From Emydura subglobosa (taxonomy: Eukaryota > Chordata > Testudines > Chelidae), in NCBI GenBank assembly GCA_007922225.1, contig ML679961.1, positions 3,144,319-3,208,318 of the forward strand: a DNA stretch of 64,000 nt, in the 5' to 3' direction. The notes beneath the pieces are model-generated. The model searched no databases. It was not told the origin of the DNA and was given only the letters and a program-made list of their open reading frames with translations. A program made the translations under genes and the position numbers. Below are positions 44,906-55,789 of this stretch, one piece after another. Every line of letters begins with the position of its first letter. The first letter of the stretch is position 1.

Positions 44906-47300
44906 AGAGATAGAACCAAGAAGAACAGGTGCACACAAAACGGAGAACTACGAGGGGAAAGAGCCCAGCAAATACTGGAGAATCCCAAAAGAAGTTTAGT
45001 TCAGGTTGATTCCAGTATACAGTTTGGGCTGTCCTCTTCTTATTTCTCTGCTGAGATCAGCTCTACTATCTGCCTGCTCTGTAAGTAGAGATCCCACCAG
45101 ATAATGATTACTTGATTAGGGAGAGCACCAGGAGTCTATGCAAAGCCACATTCAAATGCTCCATCGGAAAATATTGCTACAGAAAGAATAACAAGAAAAG
45201 GGAAAACAGAAAAAATGTATCAGGTCAGACACTGAAGCCAAAATCATTGCTGGGGGAAAAAGCAAGGTTACAACCTAAAAATCATATATAGCAAGAGGAC
45301 AAAGATTATTTATCCTGTAATTGTGTGGAGCAGTCACGGAGGTAATTGCTACGTTTCCATATGCAAAGCGTAACCATTGACTTTCAGCCAGAAGACTTCT
45401 GACTTTAGTTAAATGAAGAACGTAAGAAAAACCAAAAGTCCAGTCTCCATGAGAGAGCAAGGTGTGTGTCTCCTCTGTAGAAGACAGCAGCAACTCTGGA
45501 AACAAAATGGCCACTGTCAGGATACAAATAGAGTTCTTACAAGTGAGAAGTCCAGCACCCACTGAATCAAGGTGTAACAGAGTCAAGTTTCCTGAATGGT
45601 GAACACAAGTTTAAGTACCCGCACCTTCAAAACCTGGAGGCCCTACCTTATGTGTAGCTCAGTTATCCCTATTGCAGCTTCCCTCTAAGAAAAGGGGGGG
45701 GGGGCTTTTTAAAATGGAATCGCTGGTTGAGGGGTAAAAGACATAGGTTTACAGTACGGGGCAAATGATCTGCAAATTCACACGAGTTCTGCAAAGCCAC
45801 AAATCTCCCAGCTGCCTGCGGTTTGCTCCTCCCACTGAGCAAGGCTATCCTGGGGGAGACCGAGGTGTTCACTGGGGTGTGACGATCAGGCATGTCTGAC
45901 AACGGCTTTTTTCCTTTATTTAAAAAAAATGAATGTATTAAATTGAAGCAAACTTGGTATTTGGGTGATGAATTTGTAGGCTGGTTTCCAGCCCCCTGCG
46001 TCTCCCCATTGAGGTGCCACAGTGGGAACAGAGCTCTCTGGGAAATCTGGCCACTTGCTCAGATGTCTACATGGGAGTTCTCAGGGGCACAGCTTCTTTG
46101 AAAAGCTCATTAATGTTTGAACAACTGTCCCACTCCAGACAGGCTGCCTGGGGCTCCCCGGCTGCGGATCTAATCCCAGATAGACCATGTGCTTTCAGGA
46201 GGGCAACCCTGCTCTCCTTTAACCCTCTGCCCCCTCTCACTGCCCCCTTCATGGCTGGAGGAGTCCCCCCCACTTCACCAGGCAGAGCAGCTGGCTCCAT
46301 CTCAAGTGCTGTCATGAGCTGGGAGACATGAGGGAATATCAGGGGCTTGAGCGTGGGGAGGGGGATTCCCCCTGTGAAGGGGACTCTCTGGAACCAGCCC
46401 TGAACTGAATTCAGACTCAGGGCTCTGCCGTACGGGATTTTCAGGAAGGGTACATCTTTACCCGGTGCCTATGTTCCATGATGACCATCTGCCCCAAGGT
46501 GAATTTCACCCTCGGTGAATGCACACACCCAGCGAATCAATGACTTTCCCAACAAGCAGAGGGTCCAAGCACAAGCCAGTATCATGACTACCCAGCCCCA
46601 GATTTACTGGGCTCTCCGGACAATCCCAATTTATATCCTTTCCTCTCTTCTATTGCTACGTTATTACCCTTCATCTGGTGTCAGCCTCTTTGCCCTTGCT
46701 AAAGGAAAGTAAGGCTGAGATGGGTATCGAATGCTCAGGGGAGGATTCAGAAAAAACTAGGAGAGGAAATTACATTAATAGAAGTTTTCTGCAGAATTTC
46801 CTTCCATTAGTCAAGCCTTTTCATGTTTAATATTCTACAGCAGCGTTGTGAGCCATCATAACGTTTCCTCCATAATTCTCTGTCAGGTCATATAAAGAAA
46901 TTTGCTTTGCATGGCTACACTAGTTTTGTCAGGACTCACAAAGTCCCCCGAGAGGAGCTGGCTGTATTAAGTGATTTTTATAGCACTGGAAGCAATATGA
47001 AGAAACAACAATGTACACAAGGCAAAAGGCAGGCAAGGTGAACGGAGTGCGGGAGGGTGGATGAAAACAAAAGACCTAGTAATGTCCTTCTGTCTGCCTT
47101 AGGATGGCAGGACTGAGTCAGCCAAAACACAAAGCTAAGATTCCATTCCAGGCAGGTAATTCCTGATCCCACAAATGGGAATTACACGTTATTCTCCTGA
47201 GCCTCTGATAAGGGAGCAGACAACTATAGAAGGAAAGCTATAGTTTGTCCAGTTGGACAAAAACATTTCATTTGTGCCAACACTTGCAATTTTATCCCAA
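44906..47300. other. Anonymous noncoding DNA
   Basis: No gene or named repeat recognised. Frames up to 105 codons overlap each other. A run of G lies at 45694-45704. Confidence 0.45.
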
Positions 47301-47304
47301 GCCT

Positions 47305-47546
47305 CATAGGAACATAAGAATGACCGTATTAGGTCAGACCAATGGTCCATCTAGGCCAGTATCCCATCTTCCAACAGTGGCCAATGCCAGGTGCTTCAGA
47401 GGGAACGAACAGAACAGGTCATCATCGAGTGATCTATTCCATCGCCCATTCCCAGATTCTGGCAAACAACAATCCCTGCCCATCCAGCTAATAGCCATTG
47501 ATGGACCTATCCTCCATGAACTTATCTAGTTCTTTTTTGAACCCCG
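47305..47546 (-). mobile_element. CR1 3' tail, antisense (left of solo LTR)
   Basis: The plus strand starts CATAGGAACATAAGAATG and continues with GTCAGACCAATGGTCCATCTA, the antisense CR1 terminus. It goes on through AATAGCCATTGATGGACC to TAGTTCTTTTTTGAACCCCG, where the LTR begins. The coding continuation lies at 48718 onward, so the LTR interrupted an existing CR1. Confidence 0.9.
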
Positions 47547-48717
47547 TGTGATACAACCGGTGCCCAGGGTAGCCAACTGATAATGCCAAGGTCAGGGCAG
47601 GCTGCAAAAGGAGAGCAGATTCTCCTCACGCTGGTGGGTGACACTGAATCCCGGCTTCCCAACCAGCCACGAACTGCTTCTGATTACCCCACACTGGACA
47701 TCAAGAAGCCAGTCCACAAATGCACAAAGCCCCCTTTACTGCATTTCAGCTCCTGGCTCCCAAATCAGCACCAGGTCCAGCAAAGAGACCAGTTACTTAA
47801 ACTCTCTGCTCTTTGCTAAAAAGGTTCCCTCTGACCCCAAGGGGTCAGCCACAGCACCAGATCAATATAAGTTTGGATCTTACCTAAAATACCACGCTGG
47901 CAGCCAATCCTTTAGTAACTAAACTAAAGGTTTATTGTAAAAAGAAAGAAACAAACCATGAGAGAAATGTTAAAGGGTTAAAGTAAATCACAGATATACA
48001 AATGATTAAAAGTCCATATACTTCAGGTTTCTGGAAGAAATGTGGATTTGCAGGCTTGTGTAGTTCCCTCTGATTCACATCCAGTACCTGGATGGGTCTG
48101 AGTCCTTCAGTTCAGTTGCAAGATGAATTGTTCCAGAGATAGGTGTATGTCTGCAGACTGGACAGGAACAAAGACAAGATGGTTTCTCTGGCTTGATTTT
48201 ATAAGCCCCCTCCTCCGGCCATGCGGCCTGTGGGCAGTCACAAGACCCAAAATGGAGTCCATAGTCACATGGGCCAATCCTGGTGACTCCTCCGGTGTGC
48301 CTGGGGTCCATAGTCACATGGGACAGTCCTGACGCTTCATCAGGTAGGCTGCCTGCAATGGAGTCCAGAGTCACGTCAGCAGGTTCTGGTGACTCAGTGG
48401 TGATGCTGGCTTCTCCCTCAGGGCCCCTTGCACCTGGGAATGCCTTAATGGGCCATTCTGCAGACCATTGTTCTGCAGCCTTCCTATCTGGGGTGTTGCC
48501 CAGGAAGAACAATTTGAAACACAGATAGCTCAAATACATCTATAACTTCCATTTCACATATCACACATGAACATCAGTATTATTACATTACTTAGCACAT
48601 TATAACCTTCTGAACAGTACCTGACATGGCATATCCCACATGGATTATTATGATTCTGCCATACTGATGTCACCCAATATACTAAATGCCCCCCCACTCA
48701 AGCCAGTCTGCATGACA
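47547..48717 (-). mobile_element. Solo LTR with perfect 5-bp target duplication
   Basis: A 1171-bp block starting TGTGATAC and ending GCATGACA, flanked by CCCCG on both sides (47542-47546 and 48718-48722). On the minus strand it has a TATA box (TATAAAA, 48203-48197) and about 270 nt further on a polyadenylation signal (AATAAA, 47936-47931), in the right order for U3-R-U5. There are no internal genes, so recombination between two LTRs has removed the body of an endogenous retrovirus or LTR retrotransposon. Outside it the antisense CR1 resumes with no base lost. The family is not identified; a 5-bp duplication fits both ERV and Gypsy types. Confidence 0.92.
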
Positions 48718-48722
48718 CCCCG

Positions 48723-49070
48723 TTATAATTTTGGTCTTCACAATATCCTCTGGCAATGAGTTCCACAGGTTGACTGTGCACTGTGTGAAGAAATATTTCC
48801 TTTTGTTCGTTTTAAACCTGTTGCCTATTAATTTCATTTGGTGAATCCTAGGTGTGTTATGAGAAAGAGAAAATAGCACTTCCTTATTTACTTTCTCCAC
48901 ACCACTCATGATTTTATAGCCCTCTGTCATGTCACCCCTTAGTCGTCTCTTTTCCAAGCTGAAAAGTCCCAGTCTTATTAACCTCTCCTCATATAGAAGT
49001 TCCGTCCCCCTAATCATTTTAGTTGCCCTCTTCTGTACCTTTTCCAATTCCAATCAATCTTTTTGAGATG
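48723..49070 (-). pseudogene. CR1 ORF2 C-terminal region, antisense (right of solo LTR)
   Basis: The minus strand from 49053 reads [39 protein letters not shown], then KVNKEVLFS and TQCTVNLWNSLPEDIVKTK, the conserved C-terminal domain of CR1 ORF2. The frame is open for 123 codons and ends inside the LTR, where the last codons are LTR sequence. The 5' boundary at about 49070 is the truncation of the element. Confidence 0.88.
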
Positions 49071-51440
49071 GGGTGACCAGATCTGCATGCCATTTCACAT
49101 GCGCCTTCCAACGAGACTCGGCAAGGCAGCCCAGTCTTGCGCTGATCTCTAGATAAGTACAGGGGGTTGCCCATATGGGTTCACTGCAGGATCAGCGTTC
49201 TAGTGCCTGGTGCGGCTGTGCCAGCCTTTTAAATGTTTGTTGACATCAGAATGACCTGTTTCATTTTACTTTTCCTGCTGCTCCAACACACACCCCCCTT
49301 CACGCCCCTGATCCACTAGATTTGCAGGCTTTCGTGGATCTAAGGCAAATGGTGCATGTGAAAACATCTGCTAAAAAAACCCCTGCTACCAGCTCAGTCT
49401 ATAAAGGTGTGGGGCCTGATTCTAGCTCCCAGTCCCCGCAGGTAGAGGAGGAGGAGAACATGCACCGGTGCAGGAAGGCAGTGAAGTAGCCCCGCACAGT
49501 CAGAGGAGCGACTGAGTCCTCAGCGAGCAAGAGGAAAGAGATACCCAGAAGGAGGCTAACCCTGTGGGAGGGAAAATTGCTTAGCCTCTGCTTAGCCAGC
49601 TCCAAGCCTGCGAACCCCAGTAGGGTATAAGGCAGGGAGGCGGAGACTGATCCCCAGTGGGGGATGAGTGCCCAGCTCCTGTGGCCAGGTTTGCTGGGGG
49701 AGGGGAGGATGCTGGTGGAGAGGGACAAGGTGATGAAGAGAACGAAACCAGAACAGCCATGCTCCCATGTGTTGCTGCCGTCTGCCCCGTGCGTGCATCG
49801 CTGTGTCTGTGCTGACTAACGCACCCTCCGCGTTCGCAAGCTAAACATCCCCGACTCAGGTCTGAGCCCTGCGACGGCCCGTAAGCATGGCTCTGGCGGC
49901 ACGAAGGAGCCCTACAGTCGACTCAAACCGGCAGCCGAGGGGTGGAGGGAGATGGTAGCTCCAGAAGATGTGCAGCTGATGTAGCCGGCAGTGCCCCACC
50001 CCGCCGCCTGGCTCCCGCTGTCGAGGACATGCCAAGCGTGGGAGGGGATGTAGCCGCATGGGCCATGTTTCACCACTAGCCACGTCTGGTGGGTGACCTC
50101 CGGGGGCTGCTGCTGTCAGGTGTAGTTGACAACAGCCATGAAGTCACTTTGAGGGAAACTTGTCCACCTGTCCCCAGCTCCTCCCGGGGATCTTTGCAGC
50201 TCTCCCTGCACCCGCTGCTGGGCCCAGGAGAGGACTGAGCCCCTCGCCTCCTCGGCTCTTTGAGCCAAGACCCACGCATCGTTCATTACTCGGACATAAT
50301 TCCCACTAAGAATTCTGCCTGTGTAAGGATGCAGGACTAGGCCCTGGGTATGCATGTTACAAGAAAAGTCCTACCGCAGTCCCCATGTTGTTACTGATCT
50401 CTCACTGATGTTTTTTTCACATCGCCACACGCTAAAGTGTATAGCTGCAACCTACACAAGATCGGAATAGGGGCTTTAGAAATCAGGATGAATTTCTAGC
50501 CACCATGTCTCGGTGCTACAGCTGCACAAAGAGCTGTCATTGTGTGCAATAGCCATCGCTGGGCAAAGAATACTTTTAGCTTAAAGAGGCTGTTGGAAAT
50601 TATTTTGATATAGTTTTAAACTCCAACTTTAGAAAGAAAGTCTTTGTGGATACATGGAAGCAGATGTAACTTCTGAATATACTGTGTGATAACAATGAAA
50701 GCAACCCCAGAGAGTGTGTGGGGAGAGACTGCTCAATGGACTCCGTCCCTTTTTTAATCTCCTCTAAGAACCCAAAACAGTTTTGATTTCTGCTCATTCC
50801 TTAGCAGCTCCTGGGCTCAATAGCAATAAACTCCATTTTAAACCATGCAGACTCCAGAGGAGAAAATGCTCAGTCTAGACATTTCCCAGTACTATCCCAG
50901 ATACCCCCAAACCAAACAGTTCTAGAGCAAACTTTGTGTGGATTACTTACCACAGTAACACTGTAAGGAAGAGTTCAGATATGTTTGCTACCCACCACGT
51001 TTAGATTATCATCTTCTTGATTTCAAATCCCTCCACCTTTTGCTAATTTTAGACCCTAATCCTCATTCTTCACGGAGCCCCGTCCTGCAGACACAATGAG
51101 AAGTAATGCTCACTGCTCTGAGTAATGCCCTTGGCCGCACGACACCCAGTAATGAGTGTTTAGACACCCTTTGGCACTATTCATACTACAATTTTAACCT
51201 TGATTTTATAACAAGTTAAAGACTCCCTCCCTTTAACTAGCTACCAGTAACAGGGTTCTCTTTGTGTTCATGCCTATCAAACTGTGCATTCTGGGGCAAT
51301 CTGAGCAGCCGACAGATACACACAGAGCAGCATTAGCACTAGCAGGCTGTGGGGCAATGCCTTCTGAGAAAGGGAGTAGGAAAAGTACAGTGCAAATCAG
51401 CTACACAAGCTGAGGACCTGGATTGCGTTGGGGTATTTTG
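49071..51440. other. Anonymous noncoding DNA
   Basis: No gene or named repeat recognised. The region at about 49400-50350 is GC-rich, with frames up to 109 codons on the minus strand that overlap and lack motifs. Confidence 0.45.
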
Positions 51441-51502
51441 GGCAGGGGTGGGACTAGGTGACTCCTGAGGTCCCCTCCAACCCTCATCTTCTAAGATTCT
51501 GT
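51441..51502 (+). mobile_element. CR1 3' terminal stub, sense
   Basis: GGCAGGGGTGGGACTAGGTG followed by CTCCTGAGGTCCCCTCCAACC and CTAAGATTCTGTGA is the last about 60 nt of a CR1. The insertion is almost completely 5'-truncated. Confidence 0.85.
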
Positions 51503-51654
51503 GACCTGAGCCAAAGCCCACGGAAGTCAATGGAAAGACCTGCACTGACTTCAGTTGGGCTTTGGATCAGGTCTGTAGGTACAACACTCTGTCTACACTG
51601 CAAAAAAGGAGCGAGCTGAACCAGTAACTGGATGACAACCACGTGCTCCCCTCT

Positions 51655-51722
51655 GCCGGTGACCAGGGTCAAACATTGCTAGCTGGGCCAGGGTTACCCA
51701 CTGAGCTCTACGCACGTTGTGT
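51655..51722 (-). mobile_element. Possible tRNA-like SINE head, minus strand
   Basis: On the minus strand TAGAGCTCAGTGGGTAACC (about 51711-51693) looks like an A box, and GTTTGACCCTGG (about 51675-51664) like a weak B box, at tRNA-like spacing. The phrase GTCTACACTGC just upstream at about 51591 is a frequent start of turtle interspersed repeats. Remnant only. Confidence 0.4.
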
Positions 51723-51860
51723 GCTGCCAGGCCAGTGACTGGTCACAAACTCAGCAAACAGCTACATGAAGAAAGGGCCACGGACATCCGTGGAATGCTG
51801 AAAACAGGCCTCACATTCCTTGTGCCATATTGTGCTCTAGCGACTACCTAGTCCTGCCTG

Positions 51861-51927
51861 GAGTGCAGGGACCGGACTAGATGACCTCTCGAGGTCTCTT
51901 CCAGCCCTACATGGCTACGATTCTATG
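51861..51927 (+). mobile_element. CR1 3' terminal stub, sense
   Basis: CAGGGACCGGACTAGATGACC, then CTCGAGGTCTCTTCCAGCCC and a GATTCTATGG end mark the last about 65 nt of a CR1. Confidence 0.85.
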
Positions 51928-52381
51928 GAGGGGTTTTTAGCTGGAAATGTTCTGTTTTTACAAAAACCGATGTCTTCGCGTTTCTTCTGCACCTCAGGAT
52001 GGGCAGTACCTAGGTCAAGGCTGAGATCCTGTCTTTGACTATCATACCCTTAATGCATGGGGGCTTTAACGTTGTCGTCAGTGGCCATAAGCCTGGGCCT
52101 GGCACCCAACTACAGAACTTTCTCATGACAAGAACTTTCCTGTTCTGCACTGCTAACCCTCCTTGACATTTAAAGCTCTGGCTCAAGAACAAGCCCAAGT
52201 TTTGCCCTTTGCTCTTGCAACATCGAGGTGTGATTTCGGGGATGACCAGCACTAAGGCCATTCACTCCCTCGCCAGCATCCAAAACCAAATGCTTTGTAC
52301 AAGAACAATGGGAAGAGAAAAGAAAAGAAACATATATTGTTCTGTGGGTAAAGCTTTTAGAAGTGTAACAGCACTTCTGTG
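51928..52381. other. Unassigned sequence
   Basis: Nothing recognised. Frames up to 97 codons partly overlap the MITE that follows. Confidence 0.4.
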
Positions 52382-52507
52382 TAGGGTGACAAGACATCCA
52401 GATTTTATAGGGACAGTACCGATAGTCCGAGCTTTTTCTTACATAGGCACCTATTCCCCCCACCCCCTCCTGTCCTGATTTTCCACCCTTGTTATCTGGT
52501 CACTCTA
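52382..52507. mobile_element. Small inverted-repeat element (MITE), copy 2
   Basis: 126 bp beginning TAGGGTGACAAGAC and ending TCTGGTCACTCTA. Its interior (ATCCAGATTTTATAGGGACAG ... ACATAGGCACCTATT) is the reverse complement, with differences, of the copy at 29298-29419. TA is present at both ends. Confidence 0.8.
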
Positions 52508-52980
52508 CTTACATGGGGTGACTTTAGGAAAGCAGCCTAGCTTTTTTTCCTGGAGAAACGTTGCCTTTTGCTGCCACCTTGAGGTCAAGGAACATGCCAC
52601 AGATGCAAAGGAGCCTGCTGAAACCATGTTACTTCTTTAGTAAATATCTCCCACTCAAGCCCATCTCTAAGCTCCCCCTTCCCCAAGTGCTTCCCTCCCC
52701 TCTTCCCCGCCCCCCATTTGGAACAATATAATAGCAATTGTTTCAATGACTCGTTGATTTATTCAAATTAGGGGTTGTTAAGATTCTCTTCAATTGTTGC
52801 ACCCCAGGGTAGGGAATAGCAGAGCTGTTAAAGAAATAGACATTCAGCAGAAGTATTTAGCCTTTATATAGCATGTCATGTTTCCAAAGTTTCTGTATAA
52901 TTATTAACTGATACCTTATCTGTTTCATAAACCAAAATGTACATTAAACATCTGTGACGAAGAGAAATGAAAAAGCCTGT
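52508..52980. other. Unassigned sequence
   Basis: Nothing recognised. No frame of interest. Confidence 0.4.
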
Positions 52981-52984
52981 TCCC

Positions 52985-53440
52985 TGAGAGAGGAGCTGAA
53001 TGAAGGAGGACATGACAAAAGAATATAAAATACTGAATGGTCTAGGGAAGACAGAGCAGGAGCTTCTCTTCTCCCAGTTTCATAACACAAGAACAAGGTT
53101 CAATGAAATGAAAAGGTGGGACATTCAGAATCAAGCAAAGGAAATACTCTTCCACAGAATGTGTAATTAAACTGTGGAACTCACTGCCACAGGAAGTCAT
53201 TGTGGTCAAGAATTTAGCAAGATTCAAAAAAGGATTGGCCTTTTATAAGGATAACAAAAATATCCAGTGTTAAAGTGAATGAGGATAACAGTTTTGGAAG
53301 GGACATTAAACCTCATTCATGAGGGCTTAAACCAGTCTCTAACTATTAGAGACCAGGATGTAATGTGTTGGGTAGATTATCCCACATCTGCTCACTGTGG
53401 GGCTCTTACACCTTCCTCTGCAGTATCTGGTGCCAGCCTC
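52985..53440 (+). mobile_element. Old CR1/L3-type LINE 3' part, sense
   Basis: In shifting frames the plus strand gives VKLWNSLPQEV-like coding near 53170-53205, then ARFKKGLAFYKDN near 53215-53255. The tail CACCTTCCTCTGCAGTATCTGG near 53410 is found just before the end of CR1 3' UTRs. Frames are broken throughout. The final TAGATGGACC block is missing. Confidence 0.65.
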
Positions 53441-53594
53441 GCTTGAAGATAGGATTTGGAGCTTGGATTTGATGCAGTTTGGCAATGCCTATGTAGTACA
53501 CTGTATTGGTGCCAGGAGGAAAGAGCCAACAGTACAACACAGCAGCTGCTTTTCTGTACATCTGAACGAGTGTCTTCTTAGGACAATTAAGCTA

Positions 53595-53915
53595 ACTAGA
53601 TTGGCCCAGTTTGTGTCAGGTAGCAAGCTAAATCGAAGTCCTTCAGAATCAGGATTTTCAATGGAGAGGCAAATAACGGAGGGGCAAACAACCTGGGACC
53701 TGCCTTGCTGAGAGACTGTGTCCCCCAGGGCTGGCAATCCATGGCGTGAGGGAAGGCCAAGGCCCTTGGATTGCCGTCCCCGGGAGACAGACAATCCCTC
53801 GGCGAGGCAAGTCCCAGGTGGTGACCTCCCCCAATGTGGAATCTCCCATTGAAAATCCTGATTCTGAAGAACTTTGATTCAGCTTGTTACTGGACCCAAA
53901 CTGGACCAATCTAGT
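53595..53915. repeat. 321-bp palindrome (long inverted repeat)
   Basis: The left arm starts ACTAGATTGGCCCAGTTTG and contains CTTCAGAATCAGGATTTTCA and ACCTGGGACCTGCCT. The right arm, read in reverse complement, gives ACTAGATTGGTCCAGTTTG, CTTCAGAATCAGGATTTTCA and ACCTGGGACTTGCCT in the same order. The arms pair over about 150 nt each around a short centre near 53755 (GGCAATCCATGG / CCTTGGATTGCC). Each arm differs from the other at many sites, including a divergent stretch near 53665-53690 versus its partner. It could be a fold-back DNA element. No terminal target duplication was fixed. Confidence 0.85.
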
Positions 53916-53978
53916 AAGAGTCAGCCTCACAAACTGGACCAATCCTCTTTAGAGTAGTCAGAGTCACCCTCACGAATG
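53900..53978. repeat. Imperfect tandem duplication next to palindrome
   Basis: CTGGACCAATC-x-TAGTAAGAGTCAGCCTCAC is followed almost immediately by CTGGACCAATCCTC, then TAGTCAGAGTCACCCTCAC. The unit of about 38 bp overlaps the right end of the palindrome. Confidence 0.6.
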
Positions 53979-54400
53979 CAGCCTGCTGTGCTAGTGGGGA
54001 GCCACCACTCCTCTTTGGGCCAGCTGGGGCCTCTAGCCTCCCTGGTTCACCACCCTCACCTCCAGGCAGGCTGTTGTAATGAAGGGAGGGACTCAGCGGA
54101 GCCATGATGGGGAGTGGCAGCAAGGGTGTCCCTCACACCGAGCCCTAGAGCAGTGGGTTCAGAGCTGACCACACAGTGTGGTGAACGGGACGGGTCACAA
54201 CATGAGCTATGGGTTCAGGCTGCCTGCAGACTCAGGCAGATGTTACATTCAGTTCAGGGTTTCAAGCTTTTTTTCACACCATAGGCTGAAAACAAAGCAG
54301 AGATTCTGAAGGCAACAGATGTCCCCAGTAGCTGGGGACCGAGGGAGGCAGACAGACCTACAGTGCCTGTTCCTTAATCCAGCCCTGCTCTCTACCTGTG
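53979..54400. other. Unassigned sequence
   Basis: Nothing recognised. Frames below 75 codons. Confidence 0.4.
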
Positions 54401-54600
54401 CCAGACGGCCCCAGCTGCAAGACTGGAGGCACATGTATCAACAAGGGACTGCTGGCAGGTCTTCTCTGTGAGGGCCCCTTGACTTTGGAATTCGCTTCCC
54501 TCTTGCTCCAAAATGCCCCAAATCGGTTGTCCCGTAGGTCTCACTACAAAGTCCATCTATTCTCACAGGCTTTTGGAGAGACAGTAAGATTGTGGGAGTG
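54400..54600 (+). mobile_element. Possible L2-like LINE C-terminal relic
   Basis: The plus strand reads FASLLLQNAPNRLSR and then KVHLFSQAFGETV (54488-54590). This resembles the end of L2/CR1-group ORF2 (NSLPxxLRxAPSL ... KTHLFSxAF). Short and without other support. Confidence 0.35.
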
Positions 54601-54849
54601 GGAAGTGGTGAAAGAGGACTGGGGCTGGGGGGTTATTTTTTGCCTGGATAAAATCAGGAGGCTTGAGGGAGGATGTAGGTGAGGTAGATGGACATGCAAT
54701 AATATTTTAGAGGGACATGTTAGTAATTTTATCTTTGAATATTGTCAAGAGGTCGTAGAGTTGTTCTTTTCTCCCTTTTCTGTGTAAATCAAAATCCATA
54801 AATAAATAAACATTAAATCCATTGAGCCTTACTTTTGGGGGATTTGGAT

Positions 54850-55744
54850 TGAAAAATCTAGTACAAAAATATAATTAGACAGGCCAAAAAAGAATTTTAA
54901 GAACAACTAGCAATAGACACACAAACTAGCAGCAGCATTTTTTTTAGTACTTCAGAAGCAGGAAGCCTGCCAAACAATCAGTGGGGCCTCTGACAATCAG
55001 GGTGCTAAAGGAGCACTCAGAGAAGGCAAGGCTGTTGCAGAGGAGATAAATTAATTATTTGCATCAGTCTTCGCTGCAGAGGATGTGAGGGAGATTCCCA
55101 CACCTGAGCCATTCTTTTTAGGCGACAAATCTGAGGAACTGTCTCAAATTGAGGTGTCATTAGAGGAGGTTTTGGAACAACCTGATAAATTAAACAATAA
55201 TAAATCTTCAGGACCAGATGGTATCTACCCACGAGTTCTGAAGGAACTCAGATATGAAATCGCAGAACTACTAACTGTGGGTGAATAACGTATCACTTAA
55301 ATCAGCCTCTGTACCAGATGACTGGAGGATAGCTAATGTAATGCTGATTTTTAAAAAAGGTTCCAGACGTGATCCAAGCAATTATAGGCCGGCAGACCTA
55401 ACTTCAGTACCAGGCAAACTGGTTGAAACTATAGTAAAGAACAGAATTTTCAGACACAGATGAACACAACTCGTTGGTGAAGAGTCAACACGGCTTTTCT
55501 AAAAGGGAAATCATGCCTCACCAATCTATTAGAATTCTCTGAGGGGGTCAGCAAGCATGTGGACAAGGGTGATACAGTGGATACAGTGTACTTAGATGTT
55601 CAGAACGCCTTTGACATGGTCCCTCAACAAAGGCTCTTAAACAAAGTAAGAGGTCATGGGATAAGAGGGAAGGTCCTCTCCTGGATCAGCAACTGGTTAA
55701 AAGACAGGAAACAAAGGGTAGGAATAAAAGGTCAGTTTTCAGAA
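54850..55744 (+). mobile_element. CR1 LINE ORF2, sense, left of an inserted LINE
   Basis: The sense CR1 begins in the linker between endonuclease and RT (IKNIIRQAKKEF-like near 54870). RT blocks include SSGPDGIYPRVLKELRYEIAE (about 55206-55268), SNYRPADLTSVPGKLVETI (about 55377-55433), TVYLDVQNAFDMVPQQRLLN (about 55583-55642) and SWISNWLKDRKQRVGIKGQF (about 55680-55739). The reading is open over stretches of 60-106 codons with breaks near 55285 and 55460. It is cut at GQFSE by an element in reverse orientation and resumes at 59480 with REVNSG, the next residues in the family. Confidence 0.9.
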
Positions 55745-55789
55745 CGGCCATCCAACATCTTGATAGATGAAAGAAAACGTGACAAAATC

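Noticed and set aside
44274..44999. 241-codon plus frame
   Set aside because: Runs through an inverted-repeat DNA element; the second half is the element's GATATC-type repeats in translation.
54400..54600. Conserved host exon with HLFSQAFGE motif
   Set aside because: More like an L2/CR1-group ORF2 C-terminus; kept only as a low-confidence LINE relic.
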